The notes beneath the pieces were generated by a model. The model was not told the origin of the DNA, did not search any database, and worked only from the letters and a program-made list of their open reading frames with translations. Of a stretch of 13,705 bases of DNA, positions 6,422 to 13,705 are shown in pieces. The DNA comes from an uncultured Alcaligenaceae bacterium (GTDB taxonomy: Bacteria > Pseudomonadota > Gammaproteobacteria > Burkholderiales > Burkholderiaceae_B). Each line of letters begins with the position of its first letter. Position 1 is the first letter of the stretch. The stretch is from assembly GCA_937897265.1 (NCBI GenBank), contig CALCPT010000077.1, positions 1-13,705 of the forward strand, read 5' to 3'. The position numbers and the translations under genes were made by a program.

Positions 6422-7177
6422 TTACACATCGTTGTAGACCTCTTGGTAGCCTTGCTTAAAAACATGCCAGCACGTTGCCTCGAGCTCAGGCGCAACCTTT
6501 CTGAGCGAACGCAACAACCGAGACAGATTTTCGGCCCGCTGCGTCGCCGTCAGTTCTTTGCGGCAACCACGATCCAAATCAATGATCCACACTTTATGTT
6601 GCGCATCCACCAAAAGGTTAAAGACATTCAAGTCAGCGTGCCACACGTCAAATTGATGCATCTGCGCGATCACCCGACCTGCCTCAAGCCATACCTTGGG
6701 CTCGGAGCACTGCCCCAAGGGCCGAGCCAGTGGGATCCGCTGAGTCAGTAAGGCCGCACGATAGGTCAAGCGCCCTCGCCATACGGCAGCCCCCAGAGGA
6801 CGAGGTACCGGCAACCCGGCTTGCCACATCACTCGTAACAAGTCGAACTCGGCAAAAGAGCGCGTTCGCTCTAGACCCAGCCACAGATAACGCTCGCGCA
6901 CCAAGCGTGCCATCAAACCACCCCGTTTAAAGTGCCTAAGCACTGCGTCAAGGGATGGCAGTTGCACAAACCACGCCGCCGCGCGCCCCCCTGAGGCGAC
7001 GACTTGCGCCTGCGAAGGTAAATACGCCGGATCAAAGCGCGCTAAGGCGGGTTCGGGCACCAACGGATCAAGCCGCAAGTGAATTGTTTGCCCGTTATGT
7101 TCAAGCACGACAGACGCAATGTCGTCTGTCAGGCGTTGGGCTTGGACGGCAGACGGGTTTGTGTGACTTAGCGTCAT
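6422..7177 (-). CDS. kdkA: 3-deoxy-D-manno-octulosonic acid (Kdo) kinase KdkA
   Basis: KdkA phosphorylates position 4 of the single Kdo residue attached to lipid A, in place of a second Kdo, at the cytoplasmic face of the inner membrane. It is known from Haemophilus, Vibrio and Bordetella, whose Kdo transferase adds one sugar. The protein has the fold of small eukaryotic-type kinases. Numbered from the ATG at 7177 (251 residues, close to the usual ~240), it shows LRHFKRGG (80-87), the catalytic-loop motif HADLNVFNLL (180-189) and the metal-binding IIDLD (198-202). The frame is open upstream to 7288, but that part overlaps the permease gene and has no family similarity. The ATG at 7177 lies two bases after the permease stop, fitting coupled translation. 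A related lipopolysaccharide kinase (WaaP/InaA type) is the main alternative, but the RHFKRGG segment favours KdkA. Confidence 0.88.
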   Translation of the reverse strand: MTLSHTNPSAVQAQRLTDDIASVVLEHNGQTIHLRLDPLVPEPALARFDPAYLPSQAQVVASGGRAAAWFVQLPSLDAVLRHFKRGGLMARLVRERYLWLGLERTRSFAEFDLLRVMWQAGLPVPRPLGAAVWRGRLTYRAALLTQRIPLARPLGQCSEPKVWLEAGRVIAQMHQFDVWHADLNVFNLLVDAQHKVWIIDLDRGCRKELTATQRAENLSRLLRSLRKVAPELEATCWHVFKQGYQEVYNDV

Positions 7178-7179
7178 GC

Positions 7180-9666
7180 TCAGGTCTGCCGCAAAATGTT
7201 GAGCGGTGGGGTCTGCAGAACACCGCGCAAGGCCAGCGCACCGGCAAGCCAGGCCCCAAACATACAAAGCGTTACCCCCAAGACCCAAGGCAACAGGGTA
7301 AAACGCATATTGAACTCAAAGACCCACGTCGATAACGCCCAAGCTGCCAGAGTCGCACCACCTGCAGCTAACAGGCCAGCTAACGCACCGACCGCCAACA
7401 ACTCAATACGCTGGGCTGTGGCCAACTGTCGTCTTGAGGCCCCAAGCGCACGCATCAAGGCGGCCTCACGCACACGTTCGTCGCGCGTGGCTGACAGCGC
7501 TGCAGCCAACACCAGTGCACCGGCTAACAGTGAGAAGACAAAGAGACCTTGCACAGCCACCGAGACTTTATCCAAAATACTTTGCAACTGGCCCAAAATC
7601 GCACCCACATCAAACACAGTGAGATTGGGAAACTCTTGCACAAGCTTTTGCAACTGCCCCGCTTGATCAGGTCGTAAATGAAAGGCTGTCATATATGTTT
7701 GCGGCGCATTGTTCAACGCAGCTGGCGTCAGGATGGCAAAAAAGTTCGCCCGCATCGAATCCCAGTCAACGCGACGCAGACTCGTGACCGTCACGTTGAT
7801 CATTTGCCCCGCGACATCAAACTCTAAAACGTCGCCAAGCGCAAGAGACAGCGTTTTAGCCAGGCCGGTTTCAAGCGACACCTCAAAGGCTCCGCTCGCA
7901 AGATCGCGCCCTGCAACGATTTGTCCTGGCTCGGGTAGCTGTGGAGCATAAGACAGATTGAATTCGCGTTCAATTAAACGTTGGGCACGCTCTTGAGAGT
8001 AATCGTTCGCACTTAACGGCTGACCGTTACGAGAGAGCAGCCGACCTCTCACCATCGGCGACATGACAGCCTGAGGGATTCCGGCTTGCTGCAAGGCCTG
8101 CCGAACACCTGACACTTGATCAGGCTGCACATTGATCAAAAACCGGTTCGGGGCATCGGGAGGCAAGGTACGTTGCCAGCCCGCCAGTAAATCCGTACGC
8201 ACAATCGTCAATAGCAACAGTGCCATCATCCCAATTGCCAAGGCGCTCACTTGCGCAATGGTCGCTGCACGTCTGCGCACCACACCACTTATTGCAAAGC
8301 GCAACATGGGAAACGCCTCGAGGCGCCCGCGCAACAGAGCCAGTAATCCTAAGCCTAAGGCGCTGACCCCGCCAAACAAAAGTGCTGCACCGAGAAAACC
8401 CAGTGCCACGCCGGCACCTAACTTGAGATCCTTGGCAACCCACCACATCAAAGCAGTGAACCCTGATAAACCCAGCACATAGCCCAACAGGCTTGCCTTT
8501 GGCATGCGAGGATGGGCTGCGCGAAAGATTTGCGACGGTGCGACGTTGCGCAAGGCCTGTATCGGTGGCCAGGCAAAGGCAAGCAATAACCAAAGCCCCG
8601 CGAACAGCCCCTGTAGTGCCGGCAACCACGAAGCCGAGGGCAGGTCTGTTCCGATCAACTCACCGAGCGCGATGATCATCAAAAACTGCGCACACCAACC
8701 CAGCAGCGCACCTGCAAACGAACCCAGCACGCCGACCAAGACGAACTCACCCACCACAATCTGAGACACCGCTGACTGTGTTGCCCCCAGGCAACGCATC
8801 AACGCGATGCTTGAGCGGTGGCGCTGGCCAAACCGTCTGGCGGCAAGTGCCACAGCGACCGCGGCAATTAACACGGCTAGCATTGCCACCAGCGCCAAGA
8901 ACTGCTGCGCCCGATCAAGCGAACGACGGATTTCAGGCCGCCCCGCCTCGACAGTCAGAATTTTTTGGCCGGGCTTAAGTTGACTTTCAAGCCAGCTTCG
9001 ATAGGCCTCTAACTGAGCGCCCTCGCCGGCGACGAGCAAAGCATGACGCACGCGGCTGCCGGGCGCGATCAACCCAGTGCGCGGCAAATCTTCAGCACGA
9101 AACATGACACGTGGCGCTAAATTAACGAACTGCGGACCGCGATCGGGTTCATAGGTAATGACTCGCGCAATCGTCAGGCTGATATCACCAACGTTCAACT
9201 GCTGTCCGATTTGCTGACTAGTCTGGCCTAAAATTTGCGCATCCACCCACACCTCGCCCAGCGCAGGCGCAGTTTTTGTGGCCTGATCCGAGCCCGCAAT
9301 ACTGGTGCTGGTGCGCAGGCTGCCACGCAACGGATAGCTGCCTTGAACCGCTTTTAACGAAGACAGCACGAGGTTCGTACTCGAACCCACCATCGACGGA
9401 AACTGCCAAGTCAGCGCGGTTGTCAGCCCGCGCTGCCGTGCCTGTTGCAAAAACTCGTCTGGAACAGGCGTATCGGCTTCAAAGACCAAATCTGCGCCTA
9501 GCATTTGCGCAGCGTCACGCTCGAGCGCTCGGCTGACGCGATCAGCCAAAAAACCCACGCTAGTGATGGCGGCAACCGCCACGACCACCGCAAGCAACAG
9601 CAAACGCAGGTCACCGGCGCGCGCATCACGCCAGGCTTGTTTAAGGGCAAGTTTAAGGTATGTCAT
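7180..9666 (-). CDS. FtsX-like ABC transporter permease, YbbP type
   Basis: A large inner-membrane permease of the MacB/FtsX superfamily, resembling YbbP, which works with the ATPase YbbA and is linked to lipid or lipoprotein handling in the envelope. From the ATG at 9666 (828 residues) I count about ten hydrophobic spans. One is near the N-terminus (about 22-40), followed by a periplasmic domain of about 210 residues. A central cluster of six lies at about 255-490, then a second periplasmic domain, and three spans lie near the C-terminus. The FtsX-family signature after a span occurs twice, as ALMRCLGA (291-298 if counted from the TTG at 9675) and as REAALMRALGA in the C-terminal third. The TTG at 9675 is a less likely start. 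It begins 14 bases after the radA stop and ends two bases before kdkA. No ATPase partner gene lies in the window. Family membership is secure; the substrate is unknown. Confidence 0.88.
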   Translation of the reverse strand: MTYLKLALKQAWRDARAGDLRLLLLAVVVAVAAITSVGFLADRVSRALERDAAQMLGADLVFEADTPVPDEFLQQARQRGLTTALTWQFPSMVGSSTNLVLSSLKAVQGSYPLRGSLRTSTSIAGSDQATKTAPALGEVWVDAQILGQTSQQIGQQLNVGDISLTIARVITYEPDRGPQFVNLAPRVMFRAEDLPRTGLIAPGSRVRHALLVAGEGAQLEAYRSWLESQLKPGQKILTVEAGRPEIRRSLDRAQQFLALVAMLAVLIAAVAVALAARRFGQRHRSSIALMRCLGATQSAVSQIVVGEFVLVGVLGSFAGALLGWCAQFLMIIALGELIGTDLPSASWLPALQGLFAGLWLLLAFAWPPIQALRNVAPSQIFRAAHPRMPKASLLGYVLGLSGFTALMWWVAKDLKLGAGVALGFLGAALLFGGVSALGLGLLALLRGRLEAFPMLRFAISGVVRRRAATIAQVSALAIGMMALLLLTIVRTDLLAGWQRTLPPDAPNRFLINVQPDQVSGVRQALQQAGIPQAVMSPMVRGRLLSRNGQPLSANDYSQERAQRLIEREFNLSYAPQLPEPGQIVAGRDLASGAFEVSLETGLAKTLSLALGDVLEFDVAGQMINVTVTSLRRVDWDSMRANFFAILTPAALNNAPQTYMTAFHLRPDQAGQLQKLVQEFPNLTVFDVGAILGQLQSILDKVSVAVQGLFVFSLLAGALVLAAALSATRDERVREAALMRALGASRRQLATAQRIELLAVGALAGLLAAGGATLAAWALSTWVFEFNMRFTLLPWVLGVTLCMFGAWLAGALALRGVLQTPPLNILRQT

Positions 9667-9680
9667 GAGGGCCAATAGAC

Positions 9681-11042
9681 TCAGCGTAAGCGGTCAAGCG
9701 CATCTTGTAAGCGATCAACCGCCCAGACGTCTAAGCCTTCAATCGGCTGACGCGGCGCGTTGGCCTTGGGGATAATCGCCACCGAAAAGCCCAGTTTTGC
9801 GGCTTCGCGCAAGCGCTCTTGGCCGCGCGGCGCCGGCCGAACCTCACCTGCCAAGCCAACTTCACCAAACGCGATCAGGCCCTTCGGCAAAGGCCGATCG
9901 CGCAGCGACGAAATAATCGCCAACAAGACAGCGAGGTCAGCTGCCGGCTCAGTAATGCGAACCCCGCCAACTGCGTTGACAAAGACATCCTGATCAAAGG
10001 TCGAGACACCCGCATGTCGATGCAGTACCGCCAACAACATGGCCAGGCGATTGCCCTCAAGCCCTACCGACAAACGACGCGGATTTGGCACGTGGGCCGT
10101 ATCCACTAACGCTTGAATCTCGACTAAGAGCGGACGCGTGCCTTCTTGGGTGGCCATCACGCAAGAGCCCGACACATCGTTGGTGTGCTGCGATAAAAAC
10201 AAGGCAGACGGATTAGACACCCCACGCAAGCCGCGATCCGTCATGGCGAAGACGCCCAACTCATTGACTGCGCCGAAGCGATTTTTAAAGGCACGTACCA
10301 ACCGAAACGACGAGTGCGTGTCACCCTCAAAATACAACACGGTATCAACGATGTGCTCAAGCACTCGGGGGCCGGCTAACGTACCGTCTTTGGTGACATG
10401 ACCAATCATCACAATCGGGATTCCCGCCTGCTTAGCCAACCGCGTCAGTTGAGCCGCACACTCTTTGACCTGCGAGACCGAGCCGGGTGCTGCACTTAGT
10501 TCGCTCGAATAAATCGTTTGGATCGAATCAATGACCGCAACCGCTGGCTTTTGTTCAAGCAAGGCGTGTTGAATCGCTTCGAGACGGATTTCGGCAAAGA
10601 GATCAACTGACCCTCCTATCAAGCCTAAGCGGCGCGCACGCAACGCGACTTGCTCGGCCGACTCTTCGCCCGTGACGTACAACACACGCGCTTGTCCTGA
10701 CATGGCCACTAGTGCCTGCAATAACAAAGTTGATTTTCCGATGCCGGGATCGCCGCCAATTAGGACGACTGCGCCCGCCACAAGGCCTCCGCCAAGGACC
10801 CGATCAAATTCGGGGATACCCGTGGAGATGCGCGGCAGTTCGAGCGCCTCGACATCTGAGAGGCTGCGCAGCGGCGCTGAAGCGGTGAGTGGCGCGTAAC
10901 GATGCTCGGCCTGGGCGGCAGGCCCAGCGTCGCGCGATTCTTCGAGGGTGTTCCAGGCGTTGCAATGCGGGCACTGGCCCAGCCATTTTGGACTGACGCC
11001 ACCACACTCTGTGCAAGTGAAAATCGTTTTAATTTTTGCCAT
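9681..11042 (-). CDS. radA: DNA repair protein RadA (Sms)
   Basis: RadA is a RecA-related DNA-dependent ATPase and helicase that processes recombination intermediates (branch migration) in double-strand break repair. The 453 residues match the normal length, and the full domain set is visible: an N-terminal zinc finger (Cys10, Cys13, Cys24, Cys27), Walker A GGDPGIGKST (96-105), a Walker B-like VAVIDSIQT (168-176), the family-specific KNRFG motif (253-257), and a C-terminal Lon-protease-like domain with GGVRITEPAADLAVLLA and the GEVGLAGEVRP signature. The ATG at 11042 is the standard MAK-type start of the family; the ribosome site is weak. It heads a tight run of six genes down to rpiA. The 77-base gap upstream holds no promoter that I can call with confidence. 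Confidence 0.97.
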   Translation of the reverse strand: MAKIKTIFTCTECGGVSPKWLGQCPHCNAWNTLEESRDAGPAAQAEHRYAPLTASAPLRSLSDVEALELPRISTGIPEFDRVLGGGLVAGAVVLIGGDPGIGKSTLLLQALVAMSGQARVLYVTGEESAEQVALRARRLGLIGGSVDLFAEIRLEAIQHALLEQKPAVAVIDSIQTIYSSELSAAPGSVSQVKECAAQLTRLAKQAGIPIVMIGHVTKDGTLAGPRVLEHIVDTVLYFEGDTHSSFRLVRAFKNRFGAVNELGVFAMTDRGLRGVSNPSALFLSQHTNDVSGSCVMATQEGTRPLLVEIQALVDTAHVPNPRRLSVGLEGNRLAMLLAVLHRHAGVSTFDQDVFVNAVGGVRITEPAADLAVLLAIISSLRDRPLPKGLIAFGEVGLAGEVRPAPRGQERLREAAKLGFSVAIIPKANAPRQPIEGLDVWAVDRLQDALDRLR

Positions 11043-11119
11043 GTGCTAGTTTAACAAGCCTAGGGGGCACCATAGGGCAAGTCCCTTAAGCCGAACCACT
11101 CAAACAGCTTGGCTGGGCC

Positions 11120-11851
11120 CTAAGAGGCGGTACTGCCTAAGCTGCCGCCGCCATCAATCCCGATGATCTGACCCGTGATAAAGCCAGCCTCGGCCGACAA
11201 TAAAAACCCGATCAACGCCGCCACCTCGTTAGCCGTCCCCAAGCGCCCCATGGGCACCGTTGAAGCGGCAGCGCTGGCGACCTCTGCGGCAGGCATTGCA
11301 TTCATGAAGAGTTCGGTATCAATCGCGCCAGGCGCGACAGCGTTGACTGTGATGCCGTACTCGGCTAAATCTAAGGCCCAAGTACGCGTGCAACCAATGA
11401 TGGCGCTTTTAGCGGCAGCGTAGCTTGTGGCCTCGCGCGCGCCACGCACTGCCAAACTGCACAAATTAATGATGCGACCGCTGCGACGCACTTTCATCGA
11501 TTCAACAAACGCCTGCGTGACCTGCACCGCAGTACGTACATTCATGTCAAAGGTTTCGTAAAGCGCTGAGAGTTCTACCGCACCAAGCGGCTGCGAAATC
11601 GCCGAACCCACATTATTGACCACTGCGTCAACTGGAAACTTATCTCGGATGACTTGCAGCACATCTTGTGTCTGGCCGGCGTCCGACAAATCGCATTCAT
11701 ACAAATAGCCAGGAAAATCGATTTCAGCAGTATTGCGCGCAATGCCAACCACATGGCAACCCATATCCGCTAAACGCTGAGTGAGCGCCCAACCGATGCC
11801 TTTGGTGGCGCCAGTAATTAATACGCAACTGTCTTTCAACCTGATCTCCAA
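11120..11851 (-). CDS. short-chain dehydrogenase/reductase (SDR family, FabG-like)
   Basis: A classical SDR oxidoreductase using NAD(P)H, 243 residues as called. It has the Rossmann motif TGATKGIG (13-20), CDLS (53-56), NNVG (79-82, usually NNAG) and the full catalytic tetrad Asn104, Ser132, Tyr144 (in YAAAK) and Lys148, then PGAID (174-178) and the C-terminal IIGIDGGGSL typical of FabG-like members. The substrate cannot be read from sequence. The frame has no ATG start. It opens with TTG at 11851, preceded by no ribosome site. A second TTG at 11839, only four codons inside, lies six bases after a GGAG and may be the true start (239 residues). No start exists further upstream before a stop. 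It is 77 bases upstream of radA on the same strand and divergent from hpnC, so it could be read into the radA operon. Confidence 0.9.
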   Translation of the reverse strand: MEIRLKDSCVLITGATKGIGWALTQRLADMGCHVVGIARNTAEIDFPGYLYECDLSDAGQTQDVLQVIRDKFPVDAVVNNVGSAISQPLGAVELSALYETFDMNVRTAVQVTQAFVESMKVRRSGRIINLCSLAVRGAREATSYAAAKSAIIGCTRTWALDLAEYGITVNAVAPGAIDTELFMNAMPAAEVASAAASTVPMGRLGTANEVAALIGFLLSAEAGFITGQIIGIDGGGSLGSTAS

Positions 11852-11937
11852 GCACGCACAAACGGGCGCTGATGAACGTTAGTCTACCTCAGCCTAACTT
11901 GAGCTTGCTTTACTATAGTGGGGGCATCATTAAAAAA

Positions 11938-11972
11938 ATCAAGTATGTCTTGATAAAAGATGTCATTATGAC
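11938..11972. repeat. two small palindromes in the SDR/hpnC divergent region (possible operators)
   Basis: ATCAAG-TATGT-CTTGAT (11938-11954) is a six-base inverted repeat with a five-base spacer. GTCAT-T-ATGAC (11962-11972) follows eight bases later. Both lie in the AT-rich middle of the 188-base region between the SDR gene and hpnC, next to a run of seven A (11932-11938). An ACTATAGT palindrome (11912-11919) offers a -10-like box on either strand, but neither direction has a good -35 box at normal spacing. The arrangement suits a regulator site for one or both genes; this is inference. Confidence 0.3.
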
Positions 11973-12039
11973 TCAGCGTTTAACAATCTAAACGTGAATC
12001 TTTGCACTTCGGGACGAAGATCAGGTCAAGCCAACACTT

Positions 12040-12873
12040 ATGTCAGCCAATCACTACGAAAATTTTCCGGTTGCTTCGTTCCTATTGCCTCGGCATCTGC
12101 GCCGGGCAGTACTGAATATCTATCGGTTTGCGCGTAGCGCCGACGATATCGCCGATGAAGGCGACGCCAGCGACGCCGAGCGCCTGCAAGCCTTACAAGC
12201 CTATCGAGGCGCCCTTAACGTGTGCGCGATACCGCCCACTGAGCGTGGTGCGGCGTTAACCCCATCGCTTGACGCGATCTTCACGCCGCTAGGCGAAACG
12301 ATTGTTGACCACCGGTTGCCCCTTCAACCTTTTGAAGATCTGCTCTCGGCGTTTGAACAAGATATCGTGCAAAAACGTTACGCGGATCAAGCCGCGCTCG
12401 ATCACTATTGCGAACGTTCAGCCAACCCCGTTGGTCGCCTAATGCTGCACCTTTATGGTGCAGTCGCGCAAGACACACTAGCCCAGTCCGACGCTATCTG
12501 TACCGCCTTGCAACGCCTAAACTTCTTACAAGATGTTGCGATCGACTGGCAAAAGAGGCGAATTTATCTGCCTCAGCAGGCGCTCAAACAATTTGGTGTG
12601 AGCGAAGAAACGATTGCACATGGGCAAACTAGCTCAGCCTGGAAAGCCCTGATGCAAGAACAAGTCACGGCCTGCAGAGCCTTGTTACACTTCGGGCAGC
12701 CATTAGGCCGGCGGCTACCCGGGCGGATCGGGCTTGAACTCAGACTCATTGTGCAAGGTGGCCTGCGAATTTTAGAAAAACTCGAACACGTTGAATTTGA
12801 TGTGTTTCGCCATCGACCAACCCTTGGCGCGTATGACTGGGTACTCATGCTCACACGCGCTCTTCGAACCTGA
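12040..12873 (+). CDS. hpnC: hydroxysqualene synthase HpnC (squalene/phytoene synthase family)
   Basis: In the bacterial HpnCDE route, HpnD joins two farnesyl diphosphates into presqualene diphosphate, HpnC converts this to hydroxysqualene, and HpnE reduces it to squalene, normally for hopanoids. The 277 residues show the all-helical trans-isoprenyl-transferase fold with both Asp-rich metal sites: DDIADE (35-40) and QDVAID (164-169), followed by RIYLP (174-178). The N-terminal HYENFPVASFLLP is characteristic of HpnC rather than HpnD. The ATG at 12040 is preceded only by a weak AGG about 14 bases away. The next gene is hpnD, four bases after the stop. The neighbouring SDR gene is divergent and has no established role in this pathway. 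Identity is strong from both sequence and context. Confidence 0.92.
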   Translation: MSANHYENFPVASFLLPRHLRRAVLNIYRFARSADDIADEGDASDAERLQALQAYRGALNVCAIPPTERGAALTPSLDAIFTPLGETIVDHRLPLQPFEDLLSAFEQDIVQKRYADQAALDHYCERSANPVGRLMLHLYGAVAQDTLAQSDAICTALQRLNFLQDVAIDWQKRRIYLPQQALKQFGVSEETIAHGQTSSAWKALMQEQVTACRALLHFGQPLGRRLPGRIGLELRLIVQGGLRILEKLEHVEFDVFRHRPTLGAYDWVLMLTRALRT

Positions 12874-12877
12874 ACGC

Positions 12878-13705
12878 ATGACGCCACAAGAATATTGTCA
12901 GGATAAAGCAGCCAAGAGCGGATCAAGCTTTTATTACGCCTTTCTGTTTTTACCTCCGGCGCGTCGTCAGGCGATTACGGCACTCTATGCCTTTTGTCGC
13001 GAAGTTGATGATGTCGTAGACGAGTGCACCGACACTTCACTCGCGCGTATTAAGCTCGCCTGGTGGCGCACTCAAGTTGATGTGTTATTTGAGGGCAAAG
13101 CCGAGCACTTGGTCATGAAGGCACTGCTGCCCTGCCTCCAGCCGTTTGGTATCACACGCGAGCGTCTGTTAGCGGTGATCGATGGCATGGAGATGGACTT
13201 AGACCAGACCCGTTACCTAGACTGGCCCGCCCTGCAAACCTATTGTTGGCACGCGGCCGGTGTCGTCGGCGAGTTGTCGGCAAGCATCTTCGGCTATACC
13301 GATGCGTCAACCCTGCAATACGCCACCAAGTTAGGCCTGGCGTTTCAGCTCACCAATATTATTCGGGACGTGGGCGATGATGCACGTCGGGGTCGCATCT
13401 ACTTACCCATCAGCGATTTACAACAATTTGGCGTGCGTGCCTCAGATATTTTGAACGGCAATTATTCTGAAAACTTTTCGGCGCTGATGGCCTTTGAAGC
13501 CGCACGTGCCCGTGCGCTGTATGCCGAGGCGATCGAAGCCTTACCCAGACAGGATCAACGCGCCCAACGACCAGGCTTGATGATGGCAGCGATTTATTAC
13601 GCGCTACTCACAGAAATCGAACATGAGCAATGGCAGGTCTTGCATCAGCGGATATCGCTCACTCCCGTGCGCAAGCTTTGGTTAGCCTGGAAGAACTTTA
13701 TCGGC
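12878..13705 (+). CDS. hpnD: presqualene diphosphate synthase HpnD (runs off the right edge)
   Basis: Partial gene: the ATG at 12878 opens a frame of 276 codons that reaches the window edge without a stop. HpnD proteins are about 280 residues, so nearly all of it is here. It condenses two farnesyl diphosphates to presqualene diphosphate. It starts MTPQEYCQDKAAKSGSSF, with the conserved SGSSFYYAFLFLPP segment. The first Asp-rich motif DDVVDE is at 44-49, the second, NIIRDVGDD, at 160-168, followed by RGRIYLP (171-177). The substrate-channel segment HAAGVVGELSASIFGY (125-140) is typical of the squalene/phytoene synthase family. It starts four bases after the hpnC stop with no separate ribosome site, so coupled translation is likely. 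A phytoene synthase is the alternative, but the pairing with hpnC favours HpnD. Confidence 0.93.
   Translation, partial: MTPQEYCQDKAAKSGSSFYYAFLFLPPARRQAITALYAFCREVDDVVDECTDTSLARIKLAWWRTQVDVLFEGKAEHLVMKALLPCLQPFGITRERLLAVIDGMEMDLDQTRYLDWPALQTYCWHAAGVVGELSASIFGYTDASTLQYATKLGLAFQLTNIIRDVGDDARRGRIYLPISDLQQFGVRASDILNGNYSENFSALMAFEAARARALYAEAIEALPRQDQRAQRPGLMMAAIYYALLTEIEHEQWQVLHQRISLTPVRKLWLAWKNFIG

Noticed and set aside
7178..7288. Longer N-terminus for the Kdo kinase (37 extra residues)
   Set aside because: It overlaps the permease gene by over 100 bases, is Cys/Ala-rich without family similarity, and the ATG at 7177 follows the permease stop directly.
8120..8629. 169-codon open frame on the minus strand
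   Set aside because: It lies entirely within the permease gene in another frame, has an unnatural Cys/Arg-rich composition and no recognisable domain.

Overview
The gene content and order point to a betaproteobacterium of the order Burkholderiales, probably Alcaligenaceae-like: argA divergent from hrpA, yggX nearby, radA linked to a Kdo kinase, and an hpnC-hpnD pair. This placement rests on gene order and protein style, not on a database search. Base composition is moderate (mid-50s % GC by eye). The exception is the first ~100 bases, where I counted 38 G+C in 100.

Left end (1-1140): the N-terminal half of the DEAH RNA helicase HrpA, on the minus strand. It loses all family similarity at about position 102 and stops at 55. 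Beyond the break lies AT-rich DNA with a near-perfect sigma-70 promoter firing leftward out of the window. This looks like a rearrangement or insertion junction.

Plus-strand block (1141-2976): argA (N-acetylglutamate synthase), then a 204-base intergenic stretch with a long hairpin and a small tandem-repeat array, then yggX (Fe(II)-trafficking/oxidative-damage protein).

Minus-strand block (3046-11851): phoU stands alone behind its own Pho-box promoter. Upstream of it is a tight run transcribed in the order radA, FtsX/YbbP-type permease, kdkA, ArsC/YffB-like protein, rmuC, rpiA. Gaps there are 21 bases or less and two junctions overlap, so this is very probably one operon. It mixes DNA repair (RadA, RmuC), envelope/LPS (permease, Kdo kinase) and the pentose-phosphate pathway (RpiA). 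An SDR oxidoreductase gene lies 77 bases upstream of radA on the same strand.

Right end (11852-13705): a 188-base divergent intergenic region with two small palindromes, then hpnC and hpnD (hpnD runs off the edge). These are the first steps of the three-enzyme bacterial squalene route that normally feeds hopanoids.

No intergenic stretch exceeds 300 bases. I saw no tRNA, rRNA, CRISPR array or complete insertion sequence. Most of the window is ordinary housekeeping sequence. The points worth a second look are the hrpA break with its outward promoter, the phoU Pho box and the repeat array before yggX. I did not find a new multi-gene system.
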